In this document: positions 36,717 to 46,474 of the stretch, one piece after another
How positions within the stretch are numbered: the first letter of the stretch is position 1
How the letters are laid out: the number at the start of each line of letters is the position of its first letter
Source of the DNA: Bacteroidales bacterium
GTDB lineage: Bacteria > Bacteroidota > Bacteroidia > Bacteroidales > P3
NCBI GenBank assembly: GCA_016292015.1
Contig: JAEEZY010000028.1
Span: forward strand, 1-59,763
Length of the DNA: 59,763 bases
Direction: 5' to 3'
The notes under the pieces: generated by a model
What the model was told of the DNA's origin: nothing
Databases searched by the model: none
The model's input: the letters and a program-made list of their open reading frames with translations, nothing else
Translations under genes and position numbers: made by a program

Positions 36717-37568
36717 TTGGATTTTGATTTTAAGCATATCGGATTTCTGAGGACTGCAAAGCGGTGGTGGCTGGCAGCGTTGGCGGCATTGGCGTTTGTT
36801 ACAGCCGAGGCACAAAGTTTTTCAAACGACGACACAGTGACGGTATATAACGCCACAGCAACCTACTATGCCGACAAGTTCGTTGGACGCAAGACCTCGA
36901 GCGGAGAGATATTCACACAGGACAAATACACAGCGGCACACCATACGATAAAATTCGGGACGTTGGTACTCGTCACCAATCCAAAGAACGGCAAGGAAGT
37001 AATCGTCAAGGTAAACGACCGATGTCCAAGACGTGGGATAATCGACCTTACTCGCAAAGGGATAGGAGCAATTGGAATCAAGGGGTCGGGAAAGGTGACC
37101 ATACGCATACTGCCCAGCTCGTACCAATATGCGTGGGAACATCAGGACGAGATAAGAGAATTGGAAAGCGGAAGGCTGGTGCTGACAACAGAAGCGGAAA
37201 CGTCACTGTCTTCGGATAATAAAAAAGAGGTAACTGACAAACAACAAAAGTCACCGCCAACACCGATAGAGACGGTATCGCAAGAGAGGCAGAGTAAGAC
37301 AGCGAAAAGAACTGAAACAGCAGAGAAAAAAGAATCCGCAACGCGATACGACATACTGCTTGCTACAGGCATCGCACGATCGCAAGCGGAGAGGCAGACA
37401 AACAAGCTGCCTATGCACCTAAGGGAGAGCGTACAAAAGAGACCAGACCAAATGAGTGGCAAACTAAAACTGATACTCTCGTTAGGGGTATCAGAGAAAA
37501 AAGCGAAAGCCATACAGAGGACGCTAAAGCAGAGTTTCCCTAATAGCCAACTAATAGCAAACGAGTGA
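36717..37568 (+). CDS. RlpA-like septal-ring protein
   Basis: A 283-residue exported protein with a double-psi beta-barrel (YNATATYYADKFVGRKTSSGEIFTQ...VIVKVNDRCPRRGIIDLTRKGIGAIGI); the Asp in VNDRCP corresponds to the catalytic residue of RlpA lytic transglycosylases that trim denuded glycan strands. The frame starts at TTG 36717; no ATG is available. The signal is FLRTAKRWWLAALAALAFVTAEAQ. After residue 140 comes a low-complexity linker and a basic helical tail (KLKLILSLGVSEKKAKAIQRTLKQSF) rather than a recognisable SPOR domain. Confidence 0.78.
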   Translation: MDFDFKHIGFLRTAKRWWLAALAALAFVTAEAQSFSNDDTVTVYNATATYYADKFVGRKTSSGEIFTQDKYTAAHHTIKFGTLVLVTNPKNGKEVIVKVNDRCPRRGIIDLTRKGIGAIGIKGSGKVTIRILPSSYQYAWEHQDEIRELESGRLVLTTEAETSLSSDNKKEVTDKQQKSPPTPIETVSQERQSKTAKRTETAEKKESATRYDILLATGIARSQAERQTNKLPMHLRESVQKRPDQMSGKLKLILSLGVSEKKAKAIQRTLKQSFPNSQLIANE

Positions 37569-37704
37569 CACAAAGGCGACAGAGCGGCAACAGAGTGCAA
37601 AAAAAAGCATTGTAGCAGCTTTTATAATCAAGTAATACTCAGTATCTTAACAAAGATTAATTGTTTTTTTAGCAAAAAATCATTGTTTTACAAATATTTA
37701 TTGT

Positions 37705-37712
37705 TATCTTTG
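37705..37712 (+). promoter_or_regulatory. Promoter of the T9SS operon
   Basis: TATCTTTG followed by CAC, with TTGT at 37683-37686 about 18 bp upstream, is the best-formed -33/-7 pair in the window. It lies about 90 bp before the porP start. Confidence 0.75.
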
Positions 37713-37803
37713 CACATTCAAAAAATTGTAGCCTCTCCTGAGTGGAGAGCATTTGCTTGTAGATACGCATCACTCACTGGAACGCACAAATAACACAAAC
37801 GAC

Positions 37804-38832
37804 GTGAAGAGCAGCCTAACAAAAATCATAACGATAGCCATAGTACTCATTGGCATGTCATACACAGCGTCGGCCCAGCAAGAGGCACAGTTCACGCAAT
37901 ACATGTTCAACCGACTATCGTACAACCCGGCATACGCAGGTAGCTCTGGATCGATATGTGCAATGCTGCTCTATCGCAACCAATGGCTGGGACTGAAGTT
38001 GGACAAACCGGTAGCAAACGAGCAATATCACGCAGGTTCGACTCCGTCTGACTATCTTTTCTCGTTTGACATGCCTGTGAAATTCCTACATGGCGGTATC
38101 GGCTTGACGGTGTATGCGGAAACGATTGGTTACAACCGCGCCATTTCGGCAAGTATCGACTATGCCTTCAGAATGTACTGGGGACCCGGAAACCTGTCGG
38201 CAGCCGTTGAAGCCAATCTGTTCAACAGCACACTTGACTACTCACAGCTTGTGGGTTCGGACGACTTCACGGGTAACTACTATGAGCCAGTGCAGTCGGC
38301 CGGTGACCCGCTGCTGGCGCAGAGCGACAAGCAGTCGGACTTCCTTTTCGACATATCCACCGGTTTGTACTATCAAATACCTGGAACATTCTACGTAGGA
38401 CTTTCGGCGAAAAATCTGCTGGCCTCGAAGAGTGAAACACTGAACTACCAGAATTCGAGAGTATTCTATCTACACGGCGGATATGAATTTGTTTTCCCCT
38501 CAAACCCGTCGTTCAAACTGAAACCGTCGGCACTTGTAAAGACCGCCAACTTCTCAGTTTTCCAGGCAGACATATCATGCCTACTTGACTATCAAGGCAC
38601 CGTATGGGGAGGTTTAAGCTACCGAATATTCGACGCGGTGTCGATACTTGCAGGTGTACAATGGAAAAAACTCCAAGTCGGCTTAGCCTACGACTTGACG
38701 ACCACCCGACTGGGAACCTTCAAATCGGGACGCAGTGCCGGCTCCATCGAAATATATCTGAAATATTGTTTCAAGGTGGTGATACCACAGAAAAAGCCGT
38801 CAGTATATCGCAATACCCGTTACCTACTGTAG
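37804..38832 (+). CDS. porP: PorP/SprF-family type IX secretion protein
   Basis: The GTG at 37804 gives a clean signal (KSSLTKIITIAIVLIGMSYTASAQ) and 342 residues; the in-frame start at 37753 would give a poor signal. FTQYMFNRLSYNPAYAGSSGS is the PorP/SprF signature, and the rest is beta-barrel-like, ending in an aromatic-rich strand. Family members associate with the T9SS outer-membrane complex and can carry substrates to the surface. It is first in a porP-gldKLMN cluster, a common order in Bacteroidota. Confidence 0.93.
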   Translation: MKSSLTKIITIAIVLIGMSYTASAQQEAQFTQYMFNRLSYNPAYAGSSGSICAMLLYRNQWLGLKLDKPVANEQYHAGSTPSDYLFSFDMPVKFLHGGIGLTVYAETIGYNRAISASIDYAFRMYWGPGNLSAAVEANLFNSTLDYSQLVGSDDFTGNYYEPVQSAGDPLLAQSDKQSDFLFDISTGLYYQIPGTFYVGLSAKNLLASKSETLNYQNSRVFYLHGGYEFVFPSNPSFKLKPSALVKTANFSVFQADISCLLDYQGTVWGGLSYRIFDAVSILAGVQWKKLQVGLAYDLTTTRLGTFKSGRSAGSIEIYLKYCFKVVIPQKKPSVYRNTRYLL

Positions 38833-39036
38833 CCAATTATAGCACCGCAAAGAATCCATTATTTTGTCAAGGAAAAGAGCAAACGACTATTAACACTTTT
38901 TCAAGAAACTGTTAAAGGATACTAAAAGAAGCGACTGTCAGTAACATTTTTAACAAACTGACGTTAAAAACCAAGAAAAGACGTGAAAAAACGTCACGGA
39001 CAAAAACAATCATTGAAAATAATAAAGAAAGACAAT

Positions 39037-40422
39037 ATGAAAAAGATCCTTCTCGCGTTCGCAAGCATCGTACTACTTTGGGGATGCAACTCCACCGAAA
39101 AAGGAGAACTGGTAGGAGTACAGAACCGTCCGTACTTTGAGGACATAGACCTCCGCGGTATGGTTTTCATCGCACAGGGCAATTACAGCATGGGAGCTGG
39201 CGCGCAGAACACCACCTACGGCGTTCCGTCGCAACCCAGAACAATGCAGGTAACATCGTTCTTCATGGATGAGACCGAGATTACAAACAACGAGTACCGT
39301 CAGTTTGTCAACTTTGTGACAGACTCGATAGCACGCCGCATGCTGGGTGAAGCCGGCATGGAGGGATTCCTGATCGAGGAAGACCAGTATGGTGAGCCCA
39401 TAGAGCCTGCCTTGTTGAACAAAAAGACCAAGATACGCTGGGACGACCAGGAAACCCGCGAGGCATTGGAGGAGCTCTACTATGCAGAGAAGGACCGCTT
39501 CTACCGTCGTCGCGACATCGACCCGTCAAAACTCAACTATGAATATTATTGGATCAACTACGACGGACGCAACAACGCCAAGCACGGAGACGGAGCAGCC
39601 CTGAAAGAGGAGACCACCAACATCAAGGATGAGTATCGCGGCTCTATGTTCACCAGCCGTCCGAAAGGTCTCAACAGCCGTTCGACCTTCATCAAGAAAG
39701 AACTTGTAAACATCTATCCCGACACACTCTGCTGGGTGCACGACTATACCTATAGTATGAATGAAGACTTCACACGCCAGTATTTCAAATCACCGGCATA
39801 CGACAACTATCCTGTTGTTGGCATTAGCTGGGTCCAGGCAAAGGCTTTCTGCATTTGGCGTTCGAACTTCCTGAACAACTATCTTGAAAGCATCGACTAT
39901 ACGGAGATGAACGACTTCCGTCTGCCGACCGAGGCCGAATGGGAGTATGCAGCGCGCGGCGGTATGTCGCAGCAGACCTATCCTTGGGGCGGACCATACG
40001 TGCGCAACCCGAACGGATGCTTCCTGGCCAACTATGAGCCGCTGAAAGGTGCCTACGACGACGACGGTGGCGTGAAGACACTTATGGTTGGTCACTATGC
40101 CCCGAACGACTACGGCCTGTATGACATGGCCGGCAACGTGGCCGAGTGGTGCTTGGATGCTTACAACGAGGCAACCTATATTGTAACCAACGCATTGTCG
40201 CCTTACTACAACTACGATGCTCAGGACGATGCACCTTTAGCCATGAAACGTAAGGTAATACGTGGCGGTTCTTGGAAAGACCAGAAATTCTTCATCCAAG
40301 TACAAACTCGTACCTACGAATTTCAGGACACCAGCAAGTCCTACATCGGATTCCGCTGCGTGCAGCCCTATCTGGGTCGTGTAAAGGGCGACAACCTGAA
40401 ATCAGCTTCGAACGTATATTAA
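39037..40422 (+). CDS. gldK: T9SS ring lipoprotein GldK/PorK
   Basis: The ATG at 39037 gives a 461-residue lipoprotein (MKKILLAFASIVLLWGC). Its body is a formylglycine-generating-enzyme-like (SUMF1) domain (FFMDETEITNNEYRQFV; FRLPTEAEWEYAARGG-type block; MAGNVAEWCLDAY; GSWKDQKFF...SYIGFRCVQPYLG) without expected enzyme activity. With PorN/GldN it forms the large periplasmic ring of the T9SS under the outer membrane. It is preceded by a 200-bp gap containing a GTCAGT/ACTGAC inverted repeat near 38937-38962. Confidence 0.95.
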   Translation: MKKILLAFASIVLLWGCNSTEKGELVGVQNRPYFEDIDLRGMVFIAQGNYSMGAGAQNTTYGVPSQPRTMQVTSFFMDETEITNNEYRQFVNFVTDSIARRMLGEAGMEGFLIEEDQYGEPIEPALLNKKTKIRWDDQETREALEELYYAEKDRFYRRRDIDPSKLNYEYYWINYDGRNNAKHGDGAALKEETTNIKDEYRGSMFTSRPKGLNSRSTFIKKELVNIYPDTLCWVHDYTYSMNEDFTRQYFKSPAYDNYPVVGISWVQAKAFCIWRSNFLNNYLESIDYTEMNDFRLPTEAEWEYAARGGMSQQTYPWGGPYVRNPNGCFLANYEPLKGAYDDDGGVKTLMVGHYAPNDYGLYDMAGNVAEWCLDAYNEATYIVTNALSPYYNYDAQDDAPLAMKRKVIRGGSWKDQKFFIQVQTRTYEFQDTSKSYIGFRCVQPYLGRVKGDNLKSASNVY

Positions 40423-40495
40423 TAATATAGTGTAAGCTGACATCCAGAAAAGAACTATACATCAAAAAAATAAGTAACACTAAAAACAAAAAACT

Positions 40496-41386
40496 ATGAG
40501 CTTTATCGACAGACTTGTACGCAGTAAGTCTTACAAAACATTTATGGGTTATCTGTATGGATGGGGCGCAGGTATTGTTATCTTCGGAGCCCTGTTCAAG
40601 ATTAACCACTGGCCAGGCGGTACCATCATGCTTATCATAGGTATGGGTACAGAGGTTATCATCTTCTTCATGTCTGCATTCGAGCCCCCACACAAAGAGT
40701 TCGACTGGACGCTGGTTTATCCTCAGTTGGCTGGAATACTACCTGGCGAAGAAGGCAAACCTGCAGAGGGAGAAGAAGCCATGGAAAACCTGCTTGAAGG
40801 ACAGGAAGAAGAGGGAGAGGTGCAGTTAGAAGCCGCCGATCCGTTGACACAGCAGCTCAACAAGATGCTCGAAGAAGCCAATATTAGTCCCGACCTCATT
40901 GAGCGTCTCGGTGTTGGTATGAGCAACCTCGCTGATTCGGCAGCATCGATGAACAATATGGCTACCGCTACGGCTGCCACCGACAAATTCGTATCGAATA
41001 TGGACACCGCCGCCGAACAAGCCGGTTTGCTCTATCAGAGCATGAAGGACGCTCCAGAAGCGGTTGCCACACTTTCAAATATCTACAAAGAGACCGCCCA
41101 GTCGCTGAGCGCCGGTGACGTGTCGTATGTTGACGAGATGAAGAAGATGGCCAGCAGCCTCTCCTCAATCAATGCCATGTACGAGATGCAGCTGCAGAAC
41201 TCGACTGCACAGCTCGAAGCCACCAAAGAGGTACAGGACAAGATGCAGAGCATGATGAACAACTTCGCCGACTCGGCCGAAGGTGTGCTGAAATACAAAC
41301 AGCAGGTCGATGCCCTTACCAAGAAAGTATCCGAACTCAACAATGTTTACGGCAACATGCTTGCCGCCATGCAGACACGTATCTAA
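40496..41386 (+). CDS. gldL: T9SS inner-membrane motor subunit GldL/PorL
   Basis: A 296-residue protein whose N-terminus has two helices (FMGYLYGWGAGIVIFGALFKINHW and TIMLIIGMGTEVIIFFMSAF); the Glu in GMGTEVIIF is the buried acidic residue used to couple proton flow to rotation. A long cytoplasmic region follows, predicted helical and coiled (about residues 100-290). It forms the motor with GldM. The next gene follows after a hairpin. Confidence 0.95.
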   Translation: MSFIDRLVRSKSYKTFMGYLYGWGAGIVIFGALFKINHWPGGTIMLIIGMGTEVIIFFMSAFEPPHKEFDWTLVYPQLAGILPGEEGKPAEGEEAMENLLEGQEEEGEVQLEAADPLTQQLNKMLEEANISPDLIERLGVGMSNLADSAASMNNMATATAATDKFVSNMDTAAEQAGLLYQSMKDAPEAVATLSNIYKETAQSLSAGDVSYVDEMKKMASSLSSINAMYEMQLQNSTAQLEATKEVQDKMQSMMNNFADSAEGVLKYKQQVDALTKKVSELNNVYGNMLAAMQTRI

Positions 41387-41396
41387 TTTTTTAGTG

Positions 41397-41427
41397 TTCA
41401 ACGCCGCATGAGGAATGAGGCGTTGAA
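41397..41427 (+). other. Hairpin between gldL and gldM
   Basis: TTCAACGCC and GGCGTTGAA form a perfect 9-bp stem with a 13-base loop just after the gldL stop. No U-run follows, so an mRNA processing or expression-tuning role is more likely than full termination; that is inference. Confidence 0.6.
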
Positions 41428-41479
41428 GGTGAAACGAAATAAAAACATTAAAACAACCACTAAAAAAGAAAGATAGACT

Positions 41480-43171
41480 ATGGGTGCTACAAACTGCCCG
41501 GAAACCCCGAGGCAAAAAATGATACAGATGATGTACATCGTGTACACCGCGATGTTGGCGCTGAACGTGTCAGCGGAGGTGCTTGCCGGCTTCAAAACGG
41601 TCGGTGACGCCATCAACGTCTCGAATATCGCCATCAGCGAGAAAGTGACGGATTTCTACAATGCTTTTGAAGACGCCTACAAGAATAACCCTGAAAAGAC
41701 ACAAGAAAGCTGGGATAAGGCAAAGCTGATCCATAAGGAGACGCAGGACCTGTTGCACTATATCGACACACTGAGACATGGTTTCTTTGCATACATCCAG
41801 GGTTCCGTGTCTTATACAGATAAAGATGGGAAAAGTGTAAGCCTGAAACTTCTTGACGAAAACAAGCAACCCTTGTTCGACACTGTCAGAAAAGCTTTGA
41901 TTGAAGGCAAGTTCGATTGTATGACAAAAGCCGACGACACACACGGTGGAGCCACGTATTTCCTCGCTCCAGAGGACGGAAGCGGTTTCAGCGATGTGGA
42001 TAAAGGAGCTGTAAACTGTCGTGCCGCAAAGCTGAAGAATAAGATACTCCAGTATAAGACCAACGTGAACAAGATCTTGGGAGAGGATTCCATCCCGCAG
42101 AAAAACATGGGTCTTGTTGTAGAAGGCAAATTTGTCAATGCCGAAAAAGACTCGCTTGACTGGGAGAACTTCACCTTCAACGGCACACTTGCCATTGCCG
42201 ATATGGTTATTATGGCGCGTATGAAAGGTGAACTGCTTACCCTTGAGAACGACGTGTTGAAAAAACTGTTCGACAAAATCAGCGCCAACGACTTCAAGTT
42301 CGACAAGGTTACGGTGATTTCACGTCCTACCGCCTCATACATCATTCAGGGTGGCAAATACGAAACCCGTGTGAATATCGGTGCCTACGACTCACGCGCA
42401 ACATTCACCGCCAACGTGAACGGGTCAACGCTCACGAGCGATGAAACGGGATCGGTGGTATATACCGCAGCCTGCACCACACCCGGTGAGAAGAAAGTTC
42501 ATGGTACAATCTACGTGAAAAAAGACAATGGTCCTGCAGAGGAATACGAATTCGACGACAGTTATTTCGTAGCTCCGCCTGTGGCTGTGGTGGCTTTGAC
42601 GAAGATGAACGTGGTGTATGCCGGTATCGACAACCCCGTGTCAATCTCGGTGCCAGGTGTTGACTCACGTAATGTGATACCCGTTGTTGCGGAAGGTGCT
42701 GCAACAATCTCCAAAGATCCTAGCGGCAAAGCCGGTGACTATATCATCAACGCATCCAAGATGGGTAAGATCAAGATCCGTGTTGATGCCAAGCTGGAAG
42801 GTGGCGGAACCAAGACCATGGGTGAGCAGCTTCTGCGCGCCAAGAAGATACCCGCACCTGTGCTGAAAATCGGTACATTCAAAGATGGCGATGTGGTTGA
42901 CAAGAACGCACTTGCAGCCGTGGGTAAGATTAATGCCATCATGGACGACTTCGACTTCCAGCTGCCGCCGCTGAAGGTTTCATCCTTCGAGTTCCAGGTG
43001 TCTGGTTCCAACTCGTTCGAGTTGACGGGACAGGGCAACACCTTCAACCCCGAGATGATCAGCCGCTTGAAGAATGCCAAGAAAGGCCAGAAAGTTTATA
43101 TCGACAACGTGGTGGTGAAGACACCTGATGGACAGACACACAAGCTGAAGGCCACCTATAGATTGAAATAA
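41480..43171 (+). CDS. gldM: T9SS motor shaft subunit GldM/PorM
   Basis: A 563-residue protein with one N-terminal helix (QKMIQMMYIVYTAMLALNVSAEVLAGF) and a long periplasmic part of successive beta domains, as in GldM, which spans the periplasm and transmits torque from GldL to the ring. The helix carries the conserved start of the family (PRQKMIQMMYIVYTAMLALN). The length is normal. gldN follows by 18 bp. Confidence 0.95.
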   Translation: MGATNCPETPRQKMIQMMYIVYTAMLALNVSAEVLAGFKTVGDAINVSNIAISEKVTDFYNAFEDAYKNNPEKTQESWDKAKLIHKETQDLLHYIDTLRHGFFAYIQGSVSYTDKDGKSVSLKLLDENKQPLFDTVRKALIEGKFDCMTKADDTHGGATYFLAPEDGSGFSDVDKGAVNCRAAKLKNKILQYKTNVNKILGEDSIPQKNMGLVVEGKFVNAEKDSLDWENFTFNGTLAIADMVIMARMKGELLTLENDVLKKLFDKISANDFKFDKVTVISRPTASYIIQGGKYETRVNIGAYDSRATFTANVNGSTLTSDETGSVVYTAACTTPGEKKVHGTIYVKKDNGPAEEYEFDDSYFVAPPVAVVALTKMNVVYAGIDNPVSISVPGVDSRNVIPVVAEGAATISKDPSGKAGDYIINASKMGKIKIRVDAKLEGGGTKTMGEQLLRAKKIPAPVLKIGTFKDGDVVDKNALAAVGKINAIMDDFDFQLPPLKVSSFEFQVSGSNSFELTGQGNTFNPEMISRLKNAKKGQKVYIDNVVVKTPDGQTHKLKATYRLK

Positions 43172-43189
43172 TCAATAAACACTACTGAT

Positions 43190-44074
43190 ATGAAAAAGTT
43201 ATTGTTTTGCCTGAGCGTCGCAATGTTTGCGATTGGCACTATGCAGACTAATGCTCAAAACATTATCGATGCAGAGGAGTCGCACAATGACAACTTTTAT
43301 GCGAAAACCCTGAGCAAAGGCAAAGAAGCCATACCCTATCAGCACCTTCGCGAGAGCGACGTGGTGTGGGAGACCTGCATCTGGCGCACGATTGACATGC
43401 GTGAGAAATTCAACCAGTTCTTCTACTTCCCCACCGATCCCGAGAAGGATGTGCAGGGTCGCCAGAACCTCGCCAACACCATCATCAAGGCACTTGAGGC
43501 CGGACAATTCGAGGTCTATGAAGACGACGAGTTGAAAATCCCGAGAGACTGGGAGGCCGTTTCGGCTCTTCTGAACCGTGAAGACTCGGTTTATGTGCCT
43601 GGAGAGCTCGACGAATGGGGCGATGAGACCGAAGGTACTTGGCAGAAGTTCCAGACGAAACTCGATGCCGCCGACATCTTCGCTTTCAAACTGAAAGAGT
43701 TCTGGTATATCGAGAAGCAAGACACCCGTCAGAAGGTGCGCATCGTGGCACTGGCTTTGGTATATCAGCAGTGCAAGGAGCGTGAGGACGGCCGCGAATG
43801 CAACTCAATCGACATGTTCTGGGTGCCGATGAACGACATGCGCGTGCGCAACGCCCTCGTCAAAGTCAACGCCTACGACGAGCACAACATCGCAGCCGAG
43901 CGTTCCTACGACGACATCTTCATCGACCGCTACTTCGACAGCTATGTGACGCGCGAGTCGAACCGTTTCAACCGTAAGATTGAGTCTTACCTGACCGGTA
44001 CCGACGCCATCATCGAGTCACAGGAAATCGAAACCAAGCTGGGCGATATCGAATCGGATATGTGGGAATACTAA
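43190..44074 (+). CDS. gldN: T9SS ring protein GldN/PorN
   Basis: A 294-residue exported protein (signal MKKLLFCLSVAMFAIGTMQTNAQ). HLRESDVVWETCIWRTIDMREKFNQFFYFP is the family's hallmark block. GldN binds GldK to make the periplasmic ring of the T9SS. It ends the core gldKLMN set; a hairpin lies before the second copy. The two GldN-like proteins share this block but differ elsewhere. Confidence 0.95.
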   Translation: MKKLLFCLSVAMFAIGTMQTNAQNIIDAEESHNDNFYAKTLSKGKEAIPYQHLRESDVVWETCIWRTIDMREKFNQFFYFPTDPEKDVQGRQNLANTIIKALEAGQFEVYEDDELKIPRDWEAVSALLNREDSVYVPGELDEWGDETEGTWQKFQTKLDAADIFAFKLKEFWYIEKQDTRQKVRIVALALVYQQCKEREDGRECNSIDMFWVPMNDMRVRNALVKVNAYDEHNIAAERSYDDIFIDRYFDSYVTRESNRFNRKIESYLTGTDAIIESQEIETKLGDIESDMWEY

Positions 44075-44102
44075 ACTTCCCGCAAGGTCGTAACCAAACG
44101 AT

Positions 44103-44142
44103 AAGAGTTAAGGATTGCTCAGCGATTCTTAACTCTTTGTTT
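44103..44142 (+). terminator. Terminator between the two gldN copies
   Basis: AAGAGTTAAG and CTTAACTCTT form a 10-bp stem, extended by further pairs, and are followed by TGTTTTTT. It may limit expression of the second copy. Confidence 0.8.
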
Positions 44143-44152
44143 TTTCAGCGAC

Positions 44153-45025
44153 ATGAAATCCTTTTGCAGAATACCACTGTTTTTAGCCGTCATGATTATG
44201 ACGGCTAGCAGTTTGTATGCGCAAGAGGGGCAGGACGTCTATGGCAACTACTACACACGGAAGACGCTCATCGAGGGGCAAGAGGCCGAGGAGCTGCAGC
44301 ATGTGAGGGAGAGCGACGTGGTGTGGGAATACCGCATCTGGCGCACGATAGACCTCCGCGAAAAGTTCAACCAGCTCTTCTATTTCCCGGTGGAGCCAGA
44401 GGGGTCAATGGGACGCAAGAACCTGGCATACGTACTCTGGGACGCCGTCAAGAACAACGAGATAACCATCTACGAGGACGACGAGTTCAAGATACCCATC
44501 GAGAACGATGTCTTTGTGGAACGATATACGCGGGCCGACACCATAGTGCTTGAGATTATCGACGAGAACGAAGAATATGAGTATGAGACCATCCTGGTGC
44601 CCAAGGAGTTCAACTCAGAGGAGATATACCAATACCGCTTGAAAGAAGCGTGGTTTATCAGCAAGCAGATTACCGAGCAGGAGGTGCGCATACTGGGCAT
44701 GACGATGGTGAAAGACCTCTTCAAGGAGCGTGACGGCGAGAAAGAGTATATCGGCACCGTCGAGCTCTTCTGGATACCCATGCTCTCACGCCGGGTGCGC
44801 AACGTGCTGGTCCGCCACGAGGCATACGTAGAGGACAATATAGCCAACCTGCCGTCGTGGCTTCAGATATTCAAACAACGCAAGTTCAACTCGTTCATCA
44901 CACGCGAGTCGAACCGCTTCAACCGCACCATAGGCAGCTACCTCACCGGCATCGACGCCATCATGGAAGCCGAAGACATAGAAAACAAACTGCTCGACAT
45001 GAGCATAGACATGTGGGATTATTGA
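44153..45025 (+). CDS. Second GldN/PorN paralogue (GldO-like)
   Basis: A 290-residue exported protein (MKSFCRIPLFLAVMIMTASSLYAQ) with the same block as GldN (HVRESDVVWEYRIWRTIDLREKFNQLFYFP) and a similar end (ESNRFNRTIGSYLTGIDAIMEAEDIENKL). It is a tandem duplicate that has diverged mainly in the middle, comparable to the GldN/GldO pair of Flavobacterium johnsoniae. It may partly replace GldN or modify the ring. It follows a terminator but has no clear promoter of its own, and the EEP gene starts one base after its stop. Confidence 0.9.
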   Translation: MKSFCRIPLFLAVMIMTASSLYAQEGQDVYGNYYTRKTLIEGQEAEELQHVRESDVVWEYRIWRTIDLREKFNQLFYFPVEPEGSMGRKNLAYVLWDAVKNNEITIYEDDEFKIPIENDVFVERYTRADTIVLEIIDENEEYEYETILVPKEFNSEEIYQYRLKEAWFISKQITEQEVRILGMTMVKDLFKERDGEKEYIGTVELFWIPMLSRRVRNVLVRHEAYVEDNIANLPSWLQIFKQRKFNSFITRESNRFNRTIGSYLTGIDAIMEAEDIENKLLDMSIDMWDY

Positions 45026-45026
45026 T

Positions 45027-45863
45027 ATGAAACAGCCATTACGTATTGCGGCATTGGTCGCCTTGCTTATCTGCTGCAGCATCGCAGAGGCACAGAACCT
45101 CAAGATTATCTCGTTCAACATCCGCTACAACTCATGGAACAACATCGACGGCGAGAACGGCTGGCCCCACCGCAAGGCATCGGTGGCGAAGATGATCGAG
45201 CAGGAGAAGCCCCTAGCCATAGGGCTGCAGGAGGCGTTGATCGACCAGCTCGAGTATCTCGACAGCGCGCTCCCCTCCTACCGCCGCATCGGCGTAGGAC
45301 GCGACGACGGCAAGCAAGCCGGCGAGTTCATGGCGATCTACTACAACACCGAGCGGGTAGAGCTTCTTTCGGGCGAGACGCGATGGCTCAGCGTGACACC
45401 CGAGACGCCCAGCAAAGGATGGGATGCCGCCTGCTTCCGCACGGTCACCATAGCACGCTTCAAGGTCAAGGCCAGTGGAAAAGAGTTCGTGTACCTCAAC
45501 ACCCACCTCGACCATGTGGGCAAGACCGCACGCGCCGAGTCGGCGAAGCTTATTGCAACGCTGGCGAAAGAATCAGGCGAAGGGATACCGATAATCGTCG
45601 GCGGCGACATGAATTCGACCATCAACGACGAGATTTTTCAAAGCTTCTATGCCGAAGAGCTAAAGGCTGCACGCGAGTTGGCGCCAACGAAACATACCGA
45701 CAACCGCATCACCTACAACGCCTATGGAAAAGACAAAGGGGCGGTGATTGACCATTTCTTCGTGCGAGGTGTCAAGGTCAAGAGTTTCCGCACCCTCGAC
45801 GGCGACTACGGTGTGCCCTACATCTCTGACCACTACCCTGTCGAGATGGTGGTAAAATACTGA
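45027..45863 (+). CDS. Exported endonuclease/exonuclease/phosphatase-family hydrolase
   Basis: A 278-residue protein with a signal peptide (MKQPLRIAALVALLICCSIAEAQ) and EEP-fold motifs: IISFNIRYNSW, GLQEALIDQLEYL (metal-binding Glu), YLNTHLDHVGKTARAESAKL (His), IIVGGDMNS (Asp/Asn) and the terminal SDHYPVEMVV His. It would cleave phosphodiesters (nucleic acid, phosphoinositide or sphingomyelin-like) outside the cytoplasm. It lies one base after the second gldN and could be secreted in connection with the T9SS, but it has no sorting domain. Confidence 0.85.
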   Translation: MKQPLRIAALVALLICCSIAEAQNLKIISFNIRYNSWNNIDGENGWPHRKASVAKMIEQEKPLAIGLQEALIDQLEYLDSALPSYRRIGVGRDDGKQAGEFMAIYYNTERVELLSGETRWLSVTPETPSKGWDAACFRTVTIARFKVKASGKEFVYLNTHLDHVGKTARAESAKLIATLAKESGEGIPIIVGGDMNSTINDEIFQSFYAEELKAARELAPTKHTDNRITYNAYGKDKGAVIDHFFVRGVKVKSFRTLDGDYGVPYISDHYPVEMVVKY

Positions 45864-46105
45864 GCACCGTCCGGTTTATTTCATTGTAGCAGAGTCCACT
45901 TCCCGTCAATATTTTCTAAATCCACAATTTCCGCCCCTGCACATCCGCATGATACATTGTGTGGTTTGCTGATTTAGGTTGTCACTTTTGCGTCCTGCGA
46001 CTGGATTAAGTTGACGGGTTAATAACTATCGACTGTTTTTTGTTGTCAGCCTACCAATTATTTTCTGTAGTTGTCCTGGCAAACACAACTGGTGACTCAA
46101 AATTA

Positions 46106-46474
46106 TTAATTATCGACAATTTTCAAACAGTCCGCTTTTCGGGGAGGGCTACATATGATTTCCCTCAGATTCTTGTTTATATATTCGTCCTCTATCCAGC
46201 TGTATATAAAAAGTATCCATTCCATCGGGTCCACAATCTTCATCGGATTCCAGACACAGTAGTTATATGGAGATAAACTTGGGTACTTGTCTGCCATCGG
46301 GTCCACACTCAACCACAAACTCAGGTCAGAATTGTAGTACCTGGCCCCAAAATAGTAATATCCTGTCTCTGAGTCCTTCTCCTTGCCCGTGGATAACGGA
46401 CACAGAATAGCGATGTTTTCAGGCCTTTTGGAGGGTCTGAAATTGGAACTTTTATATGTGGATTTCAGACGCAT
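46106..46474 (-). pseudogene. Displaced RHS tip fragment, same orientation as the main RHS gene
   Basis: The 122-residue frame has a non-RHS N-terminus (about 30 residues) that joins abruptly to STGKEKDSETGYYYFGARYY, the RHS-associated core, and continues DPMADKYPSLSPYNYCVWNPMKIVDP. After this come only about 40 unrelated residues. The join falls at the GGCAAGGAGAAGGACTC sequence where the inverted copy at 59483 also diverges. It is best read as a displaced, degraded alternative tip of the large RHS gene 1 kb downstream. The short tail has no visible toxin motif. Confidence 0.8.

Noticed and set aside
45864..46105. Possible small gene or recombination site left of the displaced tip
   Set aside because: No frame with a start and plausible product; only an 11-base match (ACAATTTCCGC) to the region before the inverted tip, which may be chance.
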